A stretch of 35,386 nt of DNA from an uncultured Oscillospiraceae bacterium. Lineage in GTDB: Bacteria > Bacillota > Clostridia > Oscillospirales > Oscillospiraceae. A program made the translations under genes and the position numbers. How positions within the stretch are numbered: position 1 is the stretch's first letter; each line of letters opens with the position of its first letter. Where the stretch lies: positions 1 through 35,386 of the forward strand of contig CAKTNW010000018.1 of assembly GCA_934589145.1 (NCBI GenBank), read 5' to 3'. The notes under the pieces were generated by a model. The model saw only the letters and a list, made by a program, of their open reading frames with translations, was not told the origin of the DNA and made no database searches. This document shows positions 29,487 through 35,386 of the stretch, in pieces.

Positions 29487-29908
29487 GCGATGCCGCCTCC
29501 TTCCACGGTGATGATCCGCTCGTTGTCACCCTCGCCCCGGGCGATGGTCACCACAACGGCGTCCTGGGGCAGGGCGTCCGCTACGTTCTCGCTCCATTCC
29601 ACCACGCATACGCCGCCCCGCTCCAGATAGTCCTCCCAGCCGATGTCGAACAGCGCGTCGCTGTCCTCCAGCCGGTACATATCGAAATGGAACAGCGGCG
29701 TTTCGCCCAGATACTCGTTGACGATGGTGAACGTGGGGGAGGTGACCCGTCCCGTATAGCCCAGCCCCTGGGCGATGCCCCGGGTCAGGGCCGTCTTGCC
29801 CATGCCCAGCCCGCCCCGGCAGGCCACCACCGTATTGGGGCGGAGTCTTTGGGCCAGTTGGCGGCCAAACGATTCGGTATCAGACACGCTGTGGGAAATG
29901 TACTGCAT
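29483..29908 (-). CDS. tsaE: tRNA threonylcarbamoyladenosine biosynthesis ATPase TsaE
   Basis: A 141-residue P-loop ATPase with Walker A GGLGMGKT at residues 32-39 (the family usually has GDLGAGKT), 'VTSPTFTIVNEYLG', 'PLFHFDMYRLED' and 'VVEWSENVADALP'. It drives the t6A cycle together with TsaB and TsaD. The Asp-to-Gly and Ala-to-Met changes in the P-loop keep the essential GKT. A strong AAAGGA site precedes the ATG. It is the first gene of the operon tsaE-tsaB-upp. Confidence 0.95.
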   Translation of the reverse strand: MQYISHSVSDTESFGRQLAQRLRPNTVVACRGGLGMGKTALTRGIAQGLGYTGRVTSPTFTIVNEYLGETPLFHFDMYRLEDSDALFDIGWEDYLERGGVCVVEWSENVADALPQDAVVVTIARGEGDNERIITVEGGGIA

Positions 29909-30001
29909 GATAAACGTCCTTTCGGAATGTGAAACGGCCCTATTCTGCCATTTTCATTATCGTAACACAAAAAGTTCAAAAAAGAAAGGGGGTAAGACAG
30001 G

Positions 30002-30030
30002 TTTACACGGAAAAGTTCTTGTGGTACAAT
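30002..30030 (+). promoter_or_regulatory. promoter of rodA
   Basis: TTTACA (30002-30007), a 17-nt spacer and an extended -10, TGGTACAAT, with TACAAT at 30025-30030. Confidence 0.75.
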
Positions 30031-30087
30031 GTACAGGATTATCATGGGGTGTCAGGCGCCCCGGCAGCAGCCACGGAGGAATCGTTC

Positions 30088-31245
30088 ATGCAGCGTGCGC
30101 GGGAATTCATACGGGATATATTTCGGCAGACCGATCTGGTGCTGCTGGCGCTTTGCTGCATCGCCACGGCCTTCGGCATCCTGATGATCTACTCCGCCAC
30201 CCGGTATATGAATACGCTGCGCCTTGTGCTGGTGCAGACCGGCGGCGCGGTCATCGGTATCATCCTGTTTTTCCTGCTGTCCCTGGTGGATGTCAATGAG
30301 CTGATGCGGAAGCGGGGCTGGCTATGGCTGACGCTGTTCGGTCTTGGCATGATCCTGCTGCTGAAATCCCCCTTTGGCGAGGCGGGTGACACCGGCAACC
30401 TGGCGTGGCTGGATTTCCCGTTCCTGCCCTTTATGATCCAGCCCTCCGAGATCGTGAAGCTGACCTTTACGGTGGTGCTGGCCTGGCAGCTGGTGTGGCT
30501 GCAGGAGAACCGCACGCTGCGGAAGGTGCCGGACGTGCTGTTCCTGGGGGCGCATCTGATGATGTTCTTCCTTTTATACTATAAGATATCCTCCGATATG
30601 GGCAGCGACCTGGTGTTTGTGGCCATCTTCATCTGTATGTGCTTTGTGGCCGGGGTATCCAAGGGCTGGTTCATCGGCGGCGGACTGACGGCGGCGCTGG
30701 CCTTCTACATCCTCTGGCAGGAGGATGTGATCGAGGATTACATGAAAAACCGGTTTATCGTGGTATTTGATCACAGCTTCCACCCTATGGAGGAGGGCTG
30801 GCAGCAGACCAGAAGTCTGCTGACCCTGGGCGGCGGCAAGCTGACGGGTATGGGCCTTTTCAAGGGCATCCAGACCCAGAGTACGGACAGCTCCAGCCTG
30901 CCCAACCGCCACACGGACTTTATCTTCTCCGTCATCGGAGAGGAGCTGGGCATGGTGGGCTGCGTGCTGGCCCTGGCCATCCTGGCGGCCATCATTCTGC
31001 GGTGCATCTATGTGGCCCGCAGCGCCAACAACAAGCTGGACGCCTATATCTGCGTGGGCGTGGTGGGCATGCTGATGTTCCAGGTGCTGGCCAACGTGGG
31101 CATGTGCCTGTTCGTCATGCCGGTCATCGGCCTGACGCTGCCCTTCTTCAGCTACGGCGGCACCTCCATCGTCATCACCTTTGCCATCATGGGCCTGGTC
31201 TCCGGTGCCCACAGCCGCTCCCGCCCGGACTGGCTGCGGAAGTGA
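30088..31245 (+). CDS. rodA: RodA/FtsW-family peptidoglycan glycosyltransferase
   Basis: A 385-residue SEDS-family protein with about ten membrane helices. Landmarks are 'LMIYSATR' at the end of helix 1, 'WLDFPFLPFMIQPSEIVKL' (the family's IQPSE motif), 'SDMGSDLV', 'GWQQTRSLLTLGGGKLTGMGLFKGIQTQ....LPNRHTDFIFSVIGEELG' and the final 'VIGLTLPFFSYGGTSI'. SEDS proteins polymerise lipid II with a partner class B PBP. The ATG at 30088 follows GGAGGA; the upstream in-frame codons contain the promoter. The gene stands alone, which fits RodA rather than division-cluster FtsW. Confidence 0.93.
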   Translation: MQRAREFIRDIFRQTDLVLLALCCIATAFGILMIYSATRYMNTLRLVLVQTGGAVIGIILFFLLSLVDVNELMRKRGWLWLTLFGLGMILLLKSPFGEAGDTGNLAWLDFPFLPFMIQPSEIVKLTFTVVLAWQLVWLQENRTLRKVPDVLFLGAHLMMFFLLYYKISSDMGSDLVFVAIFICMCFVAGVSKGWFIGGGLTAALAFYILWQEDVIEDYMKNRFIVVFDHSFHPMEEGWQQTRSLLTLGGGKLTGMGLFKGIQTQSTDSSSLPNRHTDFIFSVIGEELGMVGCVLALAILAAIILRCIYVARSANNKLDAYICVGVVGMLMFQVLANVGMCLFVMPVIGLTLPFFSYGGTSIVITFAIMGLVSGAHSRSRPDWLRK

Positions 31246-31267
31246 CGGCGTGACCATCGAAATAACC

Positions 31268-31302
31268 GGCACCCCACGCGGCAAAACGCCGCCTGGGGTG
31301 CC
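31268..31302 (+). terminator. hairpin after rodA
   Basis: A 15-nt stem (31268-31282 with 31288-31302, one C-C mismatch) with an AAAAC loop, 22 nt after the rodA stop. There is no T-run. Confidence 0.6.
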
Positions 31303-31338
31303 GCTGCCGATTTATGGCTTTTCTTTTCAGGAAAACTA

Positions 31339-31347
31339 TGATATACT
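31339..31347 (+). promoter_or_regulatory. extended -10 promoter of the rbgA operon
   Basis: TG-A-TATACT (31339-31347) forms an extended -10; the upstream -35 region (TTTTCT near 31319) is poor. The rbgA start codon is 35 nt downstream. Confidence 0.5.
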
Positions 31348-31382
31348 ACTATATTACTACACAAATTGCGAGGTGACACACC

Positions 31383-32252
31383 ATGCAGATAGAAGGACTG
31401 AGCTGGTTCCCCGGCCATATGACGAAAACCAAGCGCATGATCGTGGCCGAGATCAAGAATATGGACGCGGTGTGCGAGATACTGGACGCCCGCATCCCCC
31501 TGTCCAGCCGTAACCCGGACGTGGACGAAATGACGGCGGGGAAGCCCCGTATGGTGGTGCTGAACCGCGTGGATCAGGCCGACCCCAAGGAGACGAAACG
31601 CTGGGCCGCCTATTTCCGGGGAAAGGGCTATGCGGTGCTGGAGGCCAACGCCAAGGGCGGCATGGGCACGGCGCAGTTTGCCGCCGCCGTCCGTGAGCTT
31701 CTGAAGGATAAGCTGGCCGCCTATGCCGAAAAAGGCCAGGTGGGCCGCACCGTCCGTGTGATGGTGTTGGGCATCCCCAACGTGGGCAAATCCACCTTTA
31801 TCAATAAGGTGGCCCACCGCAAGACCGCCAAGGCGGAGGATCGTCCCGGCGTGACCCGCTCCAAGCAGTGGGTGCCGGTGGATCGGACGCTGGAGCTGCT
31901 GGACACCCCCGGTATCCTGTGGCCCAAATTCGATGACGCGGAGGTCGGCAAGCGTCTCGCCTTTACAGGTGCCATCAAGGATGACGTGATGGATATCGAG
32001 GAGCTGGCCTGCTATCTGATGGAATATCTGGGGAAGCACTACGCCGAGATCCTCACCGAGCGGTATAAGATCCAGGTGGAAGAGGGCGACACCGGCTACG
32101 ACCTGCTGACCAAGGCTGGACGGAAGCGTGGCTTCCTGATGCGGGGCGCGGAGGTGGACACCGAGCGCATGGCCCGCATCCTGTTGGACGAGTTCCGGGG
32201 CGGCAAGCTGGGCCGCTTCACGCTGGAGACCGTGGAGGAGGTGCGGGAATGA
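31383..32252 (+). CDS. rbgA: ribosome biogenesis GTPase RbgA/YlqF
   Basis: A 289-residue circularly permuted GTPase. It starts 'WFPGHMTKTKRMI', the family N-terminus. G4 comes first (N-R-V-D at residues 61-64, Arg in place of the usual Lys), then G1 GIPNVGKST (130-138), G2 'RPGVTRSKQW' and G3 DTPG (174-177). The C-terminal helical domain 'YDLLTKAGRKRGFLMRGAEVDTERMARILLDEFRGGKLG' binds rRNA. RbgA acts late in 50S subunit assembly. The ATG follows GAGGTGA. It opens a six-gene operon. Confidence 0.97.
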   Translation: MQIEGLSWFPGHMTKTKRMIVAEIKNMDAVCEILDARIPLSSRNPDVDEMTAGKPRMVVLNRVDQADPKETKRWAAYFRGKGYAVLEANAKGGMGTAQFAAAVRELLKDKLAAYAEKGQVGRTVRVMVLGIPNVGKSTFINKVAHRKTAKAEDRPGVTRSKQWVPVDRTLELLDTPGILWPKFDDAEVGKRLAFTGAIKDDVMDIEELACYLMEYLGKHYAEILTERYKIQVEEGDTGYDLLTKAGRKRGFLMRGAEVDTERMARILLDEFRGGKLGRFTLETVEEVRE

Positions 32253-32488
32253 ACTGCCCAAACTGCGGAAAAGAGATGGAGCAGGGGAAGGTCATCACGT
32301 CCTATAGCCGGGGCCTGTTCTTCCTGCCGCCCGGCGGCGATATCGACGCCCTGTTCCTGACCAGGAAATACATCACCAGGCAGGGCGGTATCGTGCTGGA
32401 CGGCCCCTATAATACCGCTTTCCCCAATGAATCCAGCTTTTCCGCCTGCGTCTGCCGGGACTGCCGCAAGATCACGCTGACCTATTGA
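32249..32488 (+). CDS. small zinc-ribbon protein (DUF6487-like)
   Basis: A 79-residue protein with N-terminal C-x2-C (MNCPNCGKEMEQGKV) and C-terminal C-x-C-x2-C (ACVCRDCRKITLTY), probably forming one zinc ribbon around a beta-rich middle (GLFFLPPGGDIDALFLTRKY). It resembles the DUF6487 type; no function is known. It overlaps rbgA by 4 nt (ATGA) and precedes rnhB by 11 nt. Confidence 0.8.
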   Translation: MNCPNCGKEMEQGKVITSYSRGLFFLPPGGDIDALFLTRKYITRQGGIVLDGPYNTAFPNESSFSACVCRDCRKITLTY

Positions 32489-32499
32489 AAGGAGCGCCT

Positions 32500-33120
32500 A
32501 TGGAGCTTTGGACATACGAACAGGAGGCCTGGGCACAGGGCTGTGAGACGGTCTGCGGCGTGGACGAGGCCGGAGCGGGGCCCCTGATGGGCCCGGTATA
32601 CGCGGCGGCGGTGATCCTGCCCCGCGGGTGCGTGATCGAGGGCCTGAACGACTCGAAAAAGCTGACGGAGAAGAAGCGGGAAGCGCTGTACGATGTCATT
32701 ACGGAGACCGCTCTGGCCTGGTCGGTGGCCAGCGTCAGCGCGGCGGAGATCGACGCCACCGACATTCTCTCCGCCCGGATGAAGGCCATGCAGATGGCCA
32801 TCGACGGGCTGTCCCTGACGCCGGACATGGCCCTGATCGACGGCAACCGGGATCATGGACAGCATGCCGCCATCACCGTGCCCCACCGCTGCATCGTGGG
32901 GGGCGACGGCCATTCCGCCTCCATCGCCGCGGCCTCTATTCTGGCCAAGGTCAGCCGTGACCGGTATGTGACCGAGGTGCTGGACAGGGAATACCCCCAG
33001 TATCAGTTCGCCAGGCACAAGGGCTACGGCACCAAGCTGCACTATGCCATGCTGGACGAATACGGCCCCTGTCCCGAGCACCGGATGACATTCCTGAAGA
33101 AGTGGGAGGCCAGACGATGA
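32500..33120 (+). CDS. rnhB: ribonuclease HII
   Basis: A 206-residue type 2 RNase H, which nicks DNA 5' of single ribonucleotides and removes RNA-DNA hybrids. Catalytic residues Asp22, Glu23, Asp114 (LIDGNRD) and Asp154 (KVSRDRY) are present. The usual DEAGRGP motif reads D-E-A-G-A-G-P here: Arg of the Gly-Arg-Gly substrate-binding motif is Ala26. 'LNDSKKLTEKKREALYD' and 'HKGYGTKLHYAML..YGPCPEHRMTF' are normal. The ATG at 32500, with AAAGGAG 6 nt upstream, is preferred over an in-frame TTG at 32485. It overlaps yraN by 4 nt. Confidence 0.95.
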   Translation: MELWTYEQEAWAQGCETVCGVDEAGAGPLMGPVYAAAVILPRGCVIEGLNDSKKLTEKKREALYDVITETALAWSVASVSAAEIDATDILSARMKAMQMAIDGLSLTPDMALIDGNRDHGQHAAITVPHRCIVGGDGHSASIAAASILAKVSRDRYVTEVLDREYPQYQFARHKGYGTKLHYAMLDEYGPCPEHRMTFLKKWEARR

Positions 33121-33470
33121 GCCGGGCAGAGGGCATCCAGGGCGAGGCGATGGTGGCCCGGTACCTGCGGGAGAATGGGTACAGGCTGGCGGCCCACGGC
33201 TATCGCAGCCGCTACGGCGAGATCGACCTGATCGCCTGGGACGGCGACGTGCTGTGCTTCGTGGAGGTCAAGACCCGCACCAATCTGGACATGGCTTTGC
33301 CCCGCGAGTATGTGACGTATCAGAAGCAGAATAAGCTGCGCAAGACCGCCATGATGTACCTGGCGGAGAAGCGGCTGGACTGCTGCGCCCGGTTCGACGT
33401 GGCGGAGGTCTATGCCGAGCACGGCTTTGATGAGGCCCGCATAGAATACATCAAAAACGCTTTTCAATAA
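33117..33470 (+). CDS. yraN: YraN-family (UPF0102) nuclease-like protein
   Basis: A 117-residue protein with the UPF0102 restriction-endonuclease-like fold: 'GEAMVARYLRENGYRLAAHGYRSRYGEIDLIAWDGDVLCFVEVKTRTN' contains the D...E-V-K active-site pattern. The biological role is not settled; the rnhB-yraN order is widely conserved. The ATG overlaps the rnhB stop (ATGA), with GGGAGG 6 nt upstream. Confidence 0.93.
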   Translation: MSRAEGIQGEAMVARYLRENGYRLAAHGYRSRYGEIDLIAWDGDVLCFVEVKTRTNLDMALPREYVTYQKQNKLRKTAMMYLAEKRLDCCARFDVAEVYAEHGFDEARIEYIKNAFQ

Positions 33471-33480
33471 GGAGACCGTT

Positions 33481-34461
33481 ATGCTATCCTATTTTGATGC
33501 CCACTGCGATACCATTTACCGCTGTCTGGAGACCGGCGAGAACTCCGCCCTGGACTACGGCGAAAACCGGGAGGAGCAGCGCCGCTATTACGCCGCCGTC
33601 AGCCATCTGCGGGAAAACGGCGGCCATATCGACCTGGAGCGGGGGCGGCAGTTCCTCCGCTGCGCCCAGTTCTTCGCCCTGTTCCACGACGCGGCGGAGG
33701 CTCCGGCTGACGGCATGTGGGCCCAGTGCCAGCGGATGCACGACTTCTTCCTGCGGGAGATGGCGGACAGCGCCGACATCGCACGCCACTGCCGCACCGG
33801 CGCGGAGGTGGATGAAGCGGTGTCCCAGGGCAAGGTGGCCGCGCTGCTGAGCATCGAGGGCGCCGACCTCATCGACTGTGACGTACATAGGATCGAAACT
33901 GTGGCCGGTTGGGGCGTGCGTTTTCTGAATCCGGTGTGGAACCGGGCCAATGTGCTGTCCGGCACCAACGCCGAGGAGCCGGAGCGGGGCCTGTCCGCGG
34001 AAGGACGAGACTTCATCCGCGTGCTGGAGGCGCACGACATCTACCCCGACGTGTCCCACCTGTCCGACGCGGGCTTCTGGGATCTTGTCCGTATGGCCCG
34101 GCGGCCCATCATCGCCTCCCATTCCAACGCGCGGGCCGTCTGTCCCCACCGCCGCAATCTGACCGACGACCAGTTCCGGGCCATCCGCGACCTGGGCGGC
34201 GTAGTGGGACTGAATCTCTATCTGCATTTCGTCGGGGAGCCCACCATGGACGCGCTGGTGGCCCATGTGGAGCATTTCCTGAACCTGGGCGGCGAGAAAA
34301 CGCTGTGCCTGGGCGGCGATATGGACGGCTGCGAGGCGCTGGCGGGCGGCCTGTCCGGCATGCAGGATATGCCGAAGCTGTACGACGCGCTGAAGGCCCG
34401 GGGCTATGGCGAGGAACTGCTGGAGGACATCTTCTGGAACAATCTGCGCCGCCTGATCTGA
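33481..34461 (+). CDS. M19-family membrane-dipeptidase-like protein
   Basis: A 326-residue metallopeptidase of family M19 (renal dipeptidase type), usually acting on dipeptides including D-amino-acid ones. The metal ligands are in 'DAHCDT' (residues 6-11) and 'LSIEGAD', with 'PDVSHLSDAGFWDL', 'IIASHSNARAVCPHRRNLTDDQ' and 'LCLGGDMDG' following. There is no signal peptide, so it should be cytoplasmic. It lies 10 nt after yraN, with an AAGGAG ribosome site. Confidence 0.93.
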   Translation: MLSYFDAHCDTIYRCLETGENSALDYGENREEQRRYYAAVSHLRENGGHIDLERGRQFLRCAQFFALFHDAAEAPADGMWAQCQRMHDFFLREMADSADIARHCRTGAEVDEAVSQGKVAALLSIEGADLIDCDVHRIETVAGWGVRFLNPVWNRANVLSGTNAEEPERGLSAEGRDFIRVLEAHDIYPDVSHLSDAGFWDLVRMARRPIIASHSNARAVCPHRRNLTDDQFRAIRDLGGVVGLNLYLHFVGEPTMDALVAHVEHFLNLGGEKTLCLGGDMDGCEALAGGLSGMQDMPKLYDALKARGYGEELLEDIFWNNLRRLI

Positions 34462-34477
34462 TGGAAAGGAGGGATTT

Positions 34478-35167
34478 ATGGCACTGTACGCAATGGGTGA
34501 TCTGCACCTGTCGCTGAATTCGGACAAGTCCATGGACATCTTCGGCGACGGCTGGCATGATTATGTCAACCGCATCCGGGAGGGCTTCGCGCCGCTCCAT
34601 GACGACGATGTGACGGTGCTGTGCGGCGATCTCAGCTGGGGCATGAGCCTGGAGGAGTCGCTGCTGGACTTTCAATTCATCAACGCCCTGCCGGGAAAGA
34701 AGATCCTCTTGAAGGGCAACCACGACTATTGGTGGAACACCGCCGCCAAGATGAAGCGATTTTTTGCCGACAACGGGCTGGATACCTTCGAGATCCTGCA
34801 CAACAACTGCCTTTCCTACAATGATATCGCCCTGTGCGGCACACGGGGCTGGTTCTATGAGCTGGACAACCAGGGAACCCACAACGAGAAGGTCCTCCTG
34901 CGGGAGGTGGGGCGTCTTGAGACCTCACTGAAGGAGGCGGGGGATCGGGAGAAGCTGTGCTTCCTCCACTATCCGCCCATCTACCAGGGCTACGAGTGTC
35001 CCGAGATCCTGCGGCTGCTGCGGGAATACGGCGTAAAAGCCTGCTATTACGGCCATCTGCACGGCGCTTCTCACCGCCGGGCCATCGAAGGAACGCGCGG
35101 CGGCACCCTTTTTTCACTGGTGGCCGGTGATTTTCTGGGCTTTGTCCCTAAAAAAATTTGCGAATAA
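34478..35167 (+). CDS. calcineurin-like metallophosphoesterase
   Basis: A 229-residue phosphoesterase with all family motifs: 'GDLHLS' (residues 7-12), 'LCGDLSWG', 'KGNHDYWW', 'LHYPPIY' and 'YGHLHGASHR'. The 'DLSWG' and 'DYWW' variants are typical of a Firmicutes group of unknown substrate. Overlapping 'AGDFLGFVPKKICE' ends the protein. It follows the dipeptidase gene by 16 nt with a perfect AAGGAGGG and is the last gene of the rbgA operon. Confidence 0.92.
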   Translation: MALYAMGDLHLSLNSDKSMDIFGDGWHDYVNRIREGFAPLHDDDVTVLCGDLSWGMSLEESLLDFQFINALPGKKILLKGNHDYWWNTAAKMKRFFADNGLDTFEILHNNCLSYNDIALCGTRGWFYELDNQGTHNEKVLLREVGRLETSLKEAGDREKLCFLHYPPIYQGYECPEILRLLREYGVKACYYGHLHGASHRRAIEGTRGGTLFSLVAGDFLGFVPKKICE

Positions 35168-35279
35168 TGCAAAAAGGTATGGAAATTCCATTTGTTTTCT
35201 GATATCATATACACTTGGCTTAATTAAATTGTAGTCTTATGCCATCACAACATAGATGTAAACTGGAGGAAAAGCAACA
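35168..35279 (+). promoter_or_regulatory. upstream region of tig
   Basis: Contains the palindrome ATGGAA-A-TTCCAT (35179-35191) and AT-rich stretches. A possible promoter is TTGGCT (35215-35220), 17 nt, TATGCC (35238-35243); TATACA at 35208-35213 is another weak -10. The ribosome site is GGAGG, about 10 nt before the ATG. No obvious terminator for the preceding operon was found. Confidence 0.4.
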
Positions 35280-35386
35280 ATGACTGTCAAAAGCTGCGAA
35301 AAACTGGAGAAGAGCAGAGTCGCTCTGACCATCGAGGTGGGCGCCGAGGAGTTCGAGGCCGCCGTCAACAAGGCGTATCTGAAGAT
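35280..35386 (+). CDS. tig: trigger factor, N-terminal fragment (3' end outside window)
   Basis: The first 35 residues, MTVKSCEKLEKSRVALTIEVG followed by AEEFEAAVNKAYLK, match the ribosome-binding N-terminus of trigger factor ('V....E.LE..RV.L.IEV..E.F..A.NKAY.K'). It is the ribosome-bound chaperone and peptidyl-prolyl isomerase that meets nascent chains. The ATG follows GGAGGAAAAG. The window ends inside the gene. Confidence 0.88.
   Translation, partial: MTVKSCEKLEKSRVALTIEVGAEEFEAAVNKAYLK

Noticed and set aside
1..35386. Search for tRNA, rRNA, CRISPR arrays, restriction or phage-defence genes
   Set aside because: None was seen on either strand by reading; a short or degenerate tRNA cannot be fully excluded without a scan.

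Overview
The window is a piece of chromosome from a high-GC, Gram-positive anaerobe. The best fit is a gut member of the Clostridia, family Oscillospiraceae (Flavonifractor/Lawsonibacter/Oscillibacter-like). The reasons are the RbgA, RodA, IreB and YebC set, a T-box in front of asnB, a YtrA-type GntR/ABC operon, an NlpC/P60 enzyme with SH3-like repeats, strong AGGAGG ribosome sites and TTGACA-17-TATAAT promoters. The genus cannot be fixed from the sequence. Both ends are cut: a YebC-family gene at the left edge and the trigger factor gene at the right edge. No rRNA, tRNA, CRISPR array, transposase or phage gene was seen.

Layout. 1-2.9 kb: the end of the YebC-family gene, then a leftward five-gene operon (two GNAT acetyltransferases, a TfoX-N protein, a DUF4303-like protein and a SnoaL-like protein). 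2.98-4.95 kb: asnB behind a T-box leader with an AAC (Asn) specifier; the leader appears to act on translation. 5.0-8.6 kb: a hypothetical protein, a membrane-anchored XRE regulator overlapping a solute-binding-like protein, and a 189-aa protein. 8.66-11.4 kb: an AT-richer block with a secreted BspA-type LRR protein ending in a dockerin-like module, followed by a truncated near-identical copy of the 189-aa gene. 11.5-18.8 kb: a leftward cluster with a MalT-type LuxR regulator followed by DUF2442, three paralogous lipoproteins, two DUF3137-type membrane proteins and a small two-helix membrane protein. 18.9-25.9 kb: an RNHCP protein with an elaborate leader, a TetR/DUF998 pair, an iron-sulfur aldo/keto reductase, a small membrane protein divergent from a LysR regulator, a membrane protein with a C-terminal Cys motif, and a GntR/ABC operon.

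25.9-35.4 kb is mostly housekeeping. It holds an NlpC/P60 hydrolase and a conserved small protein behind a 277-nt structured leader whose ends form a 27-bp inverted repeat, ireB, tsaE-tsaB-upp, rodA, and a compact operon rbgA / zinc ribbon / rnhB / yraN / M19 dipeptidase / metallophosphoesterase, then tig.

The most noteworthy items are the 277-nt structured RNA candidate, the translational-looking T-box, the lipoprotein/DUF3137 operon behind a LuxR regulator, the interlocked repeats in the RNHCP leader, and the duplicated-then-deleted gene beside the LRR protein. All calls come from reading the sequence; no database search was run.
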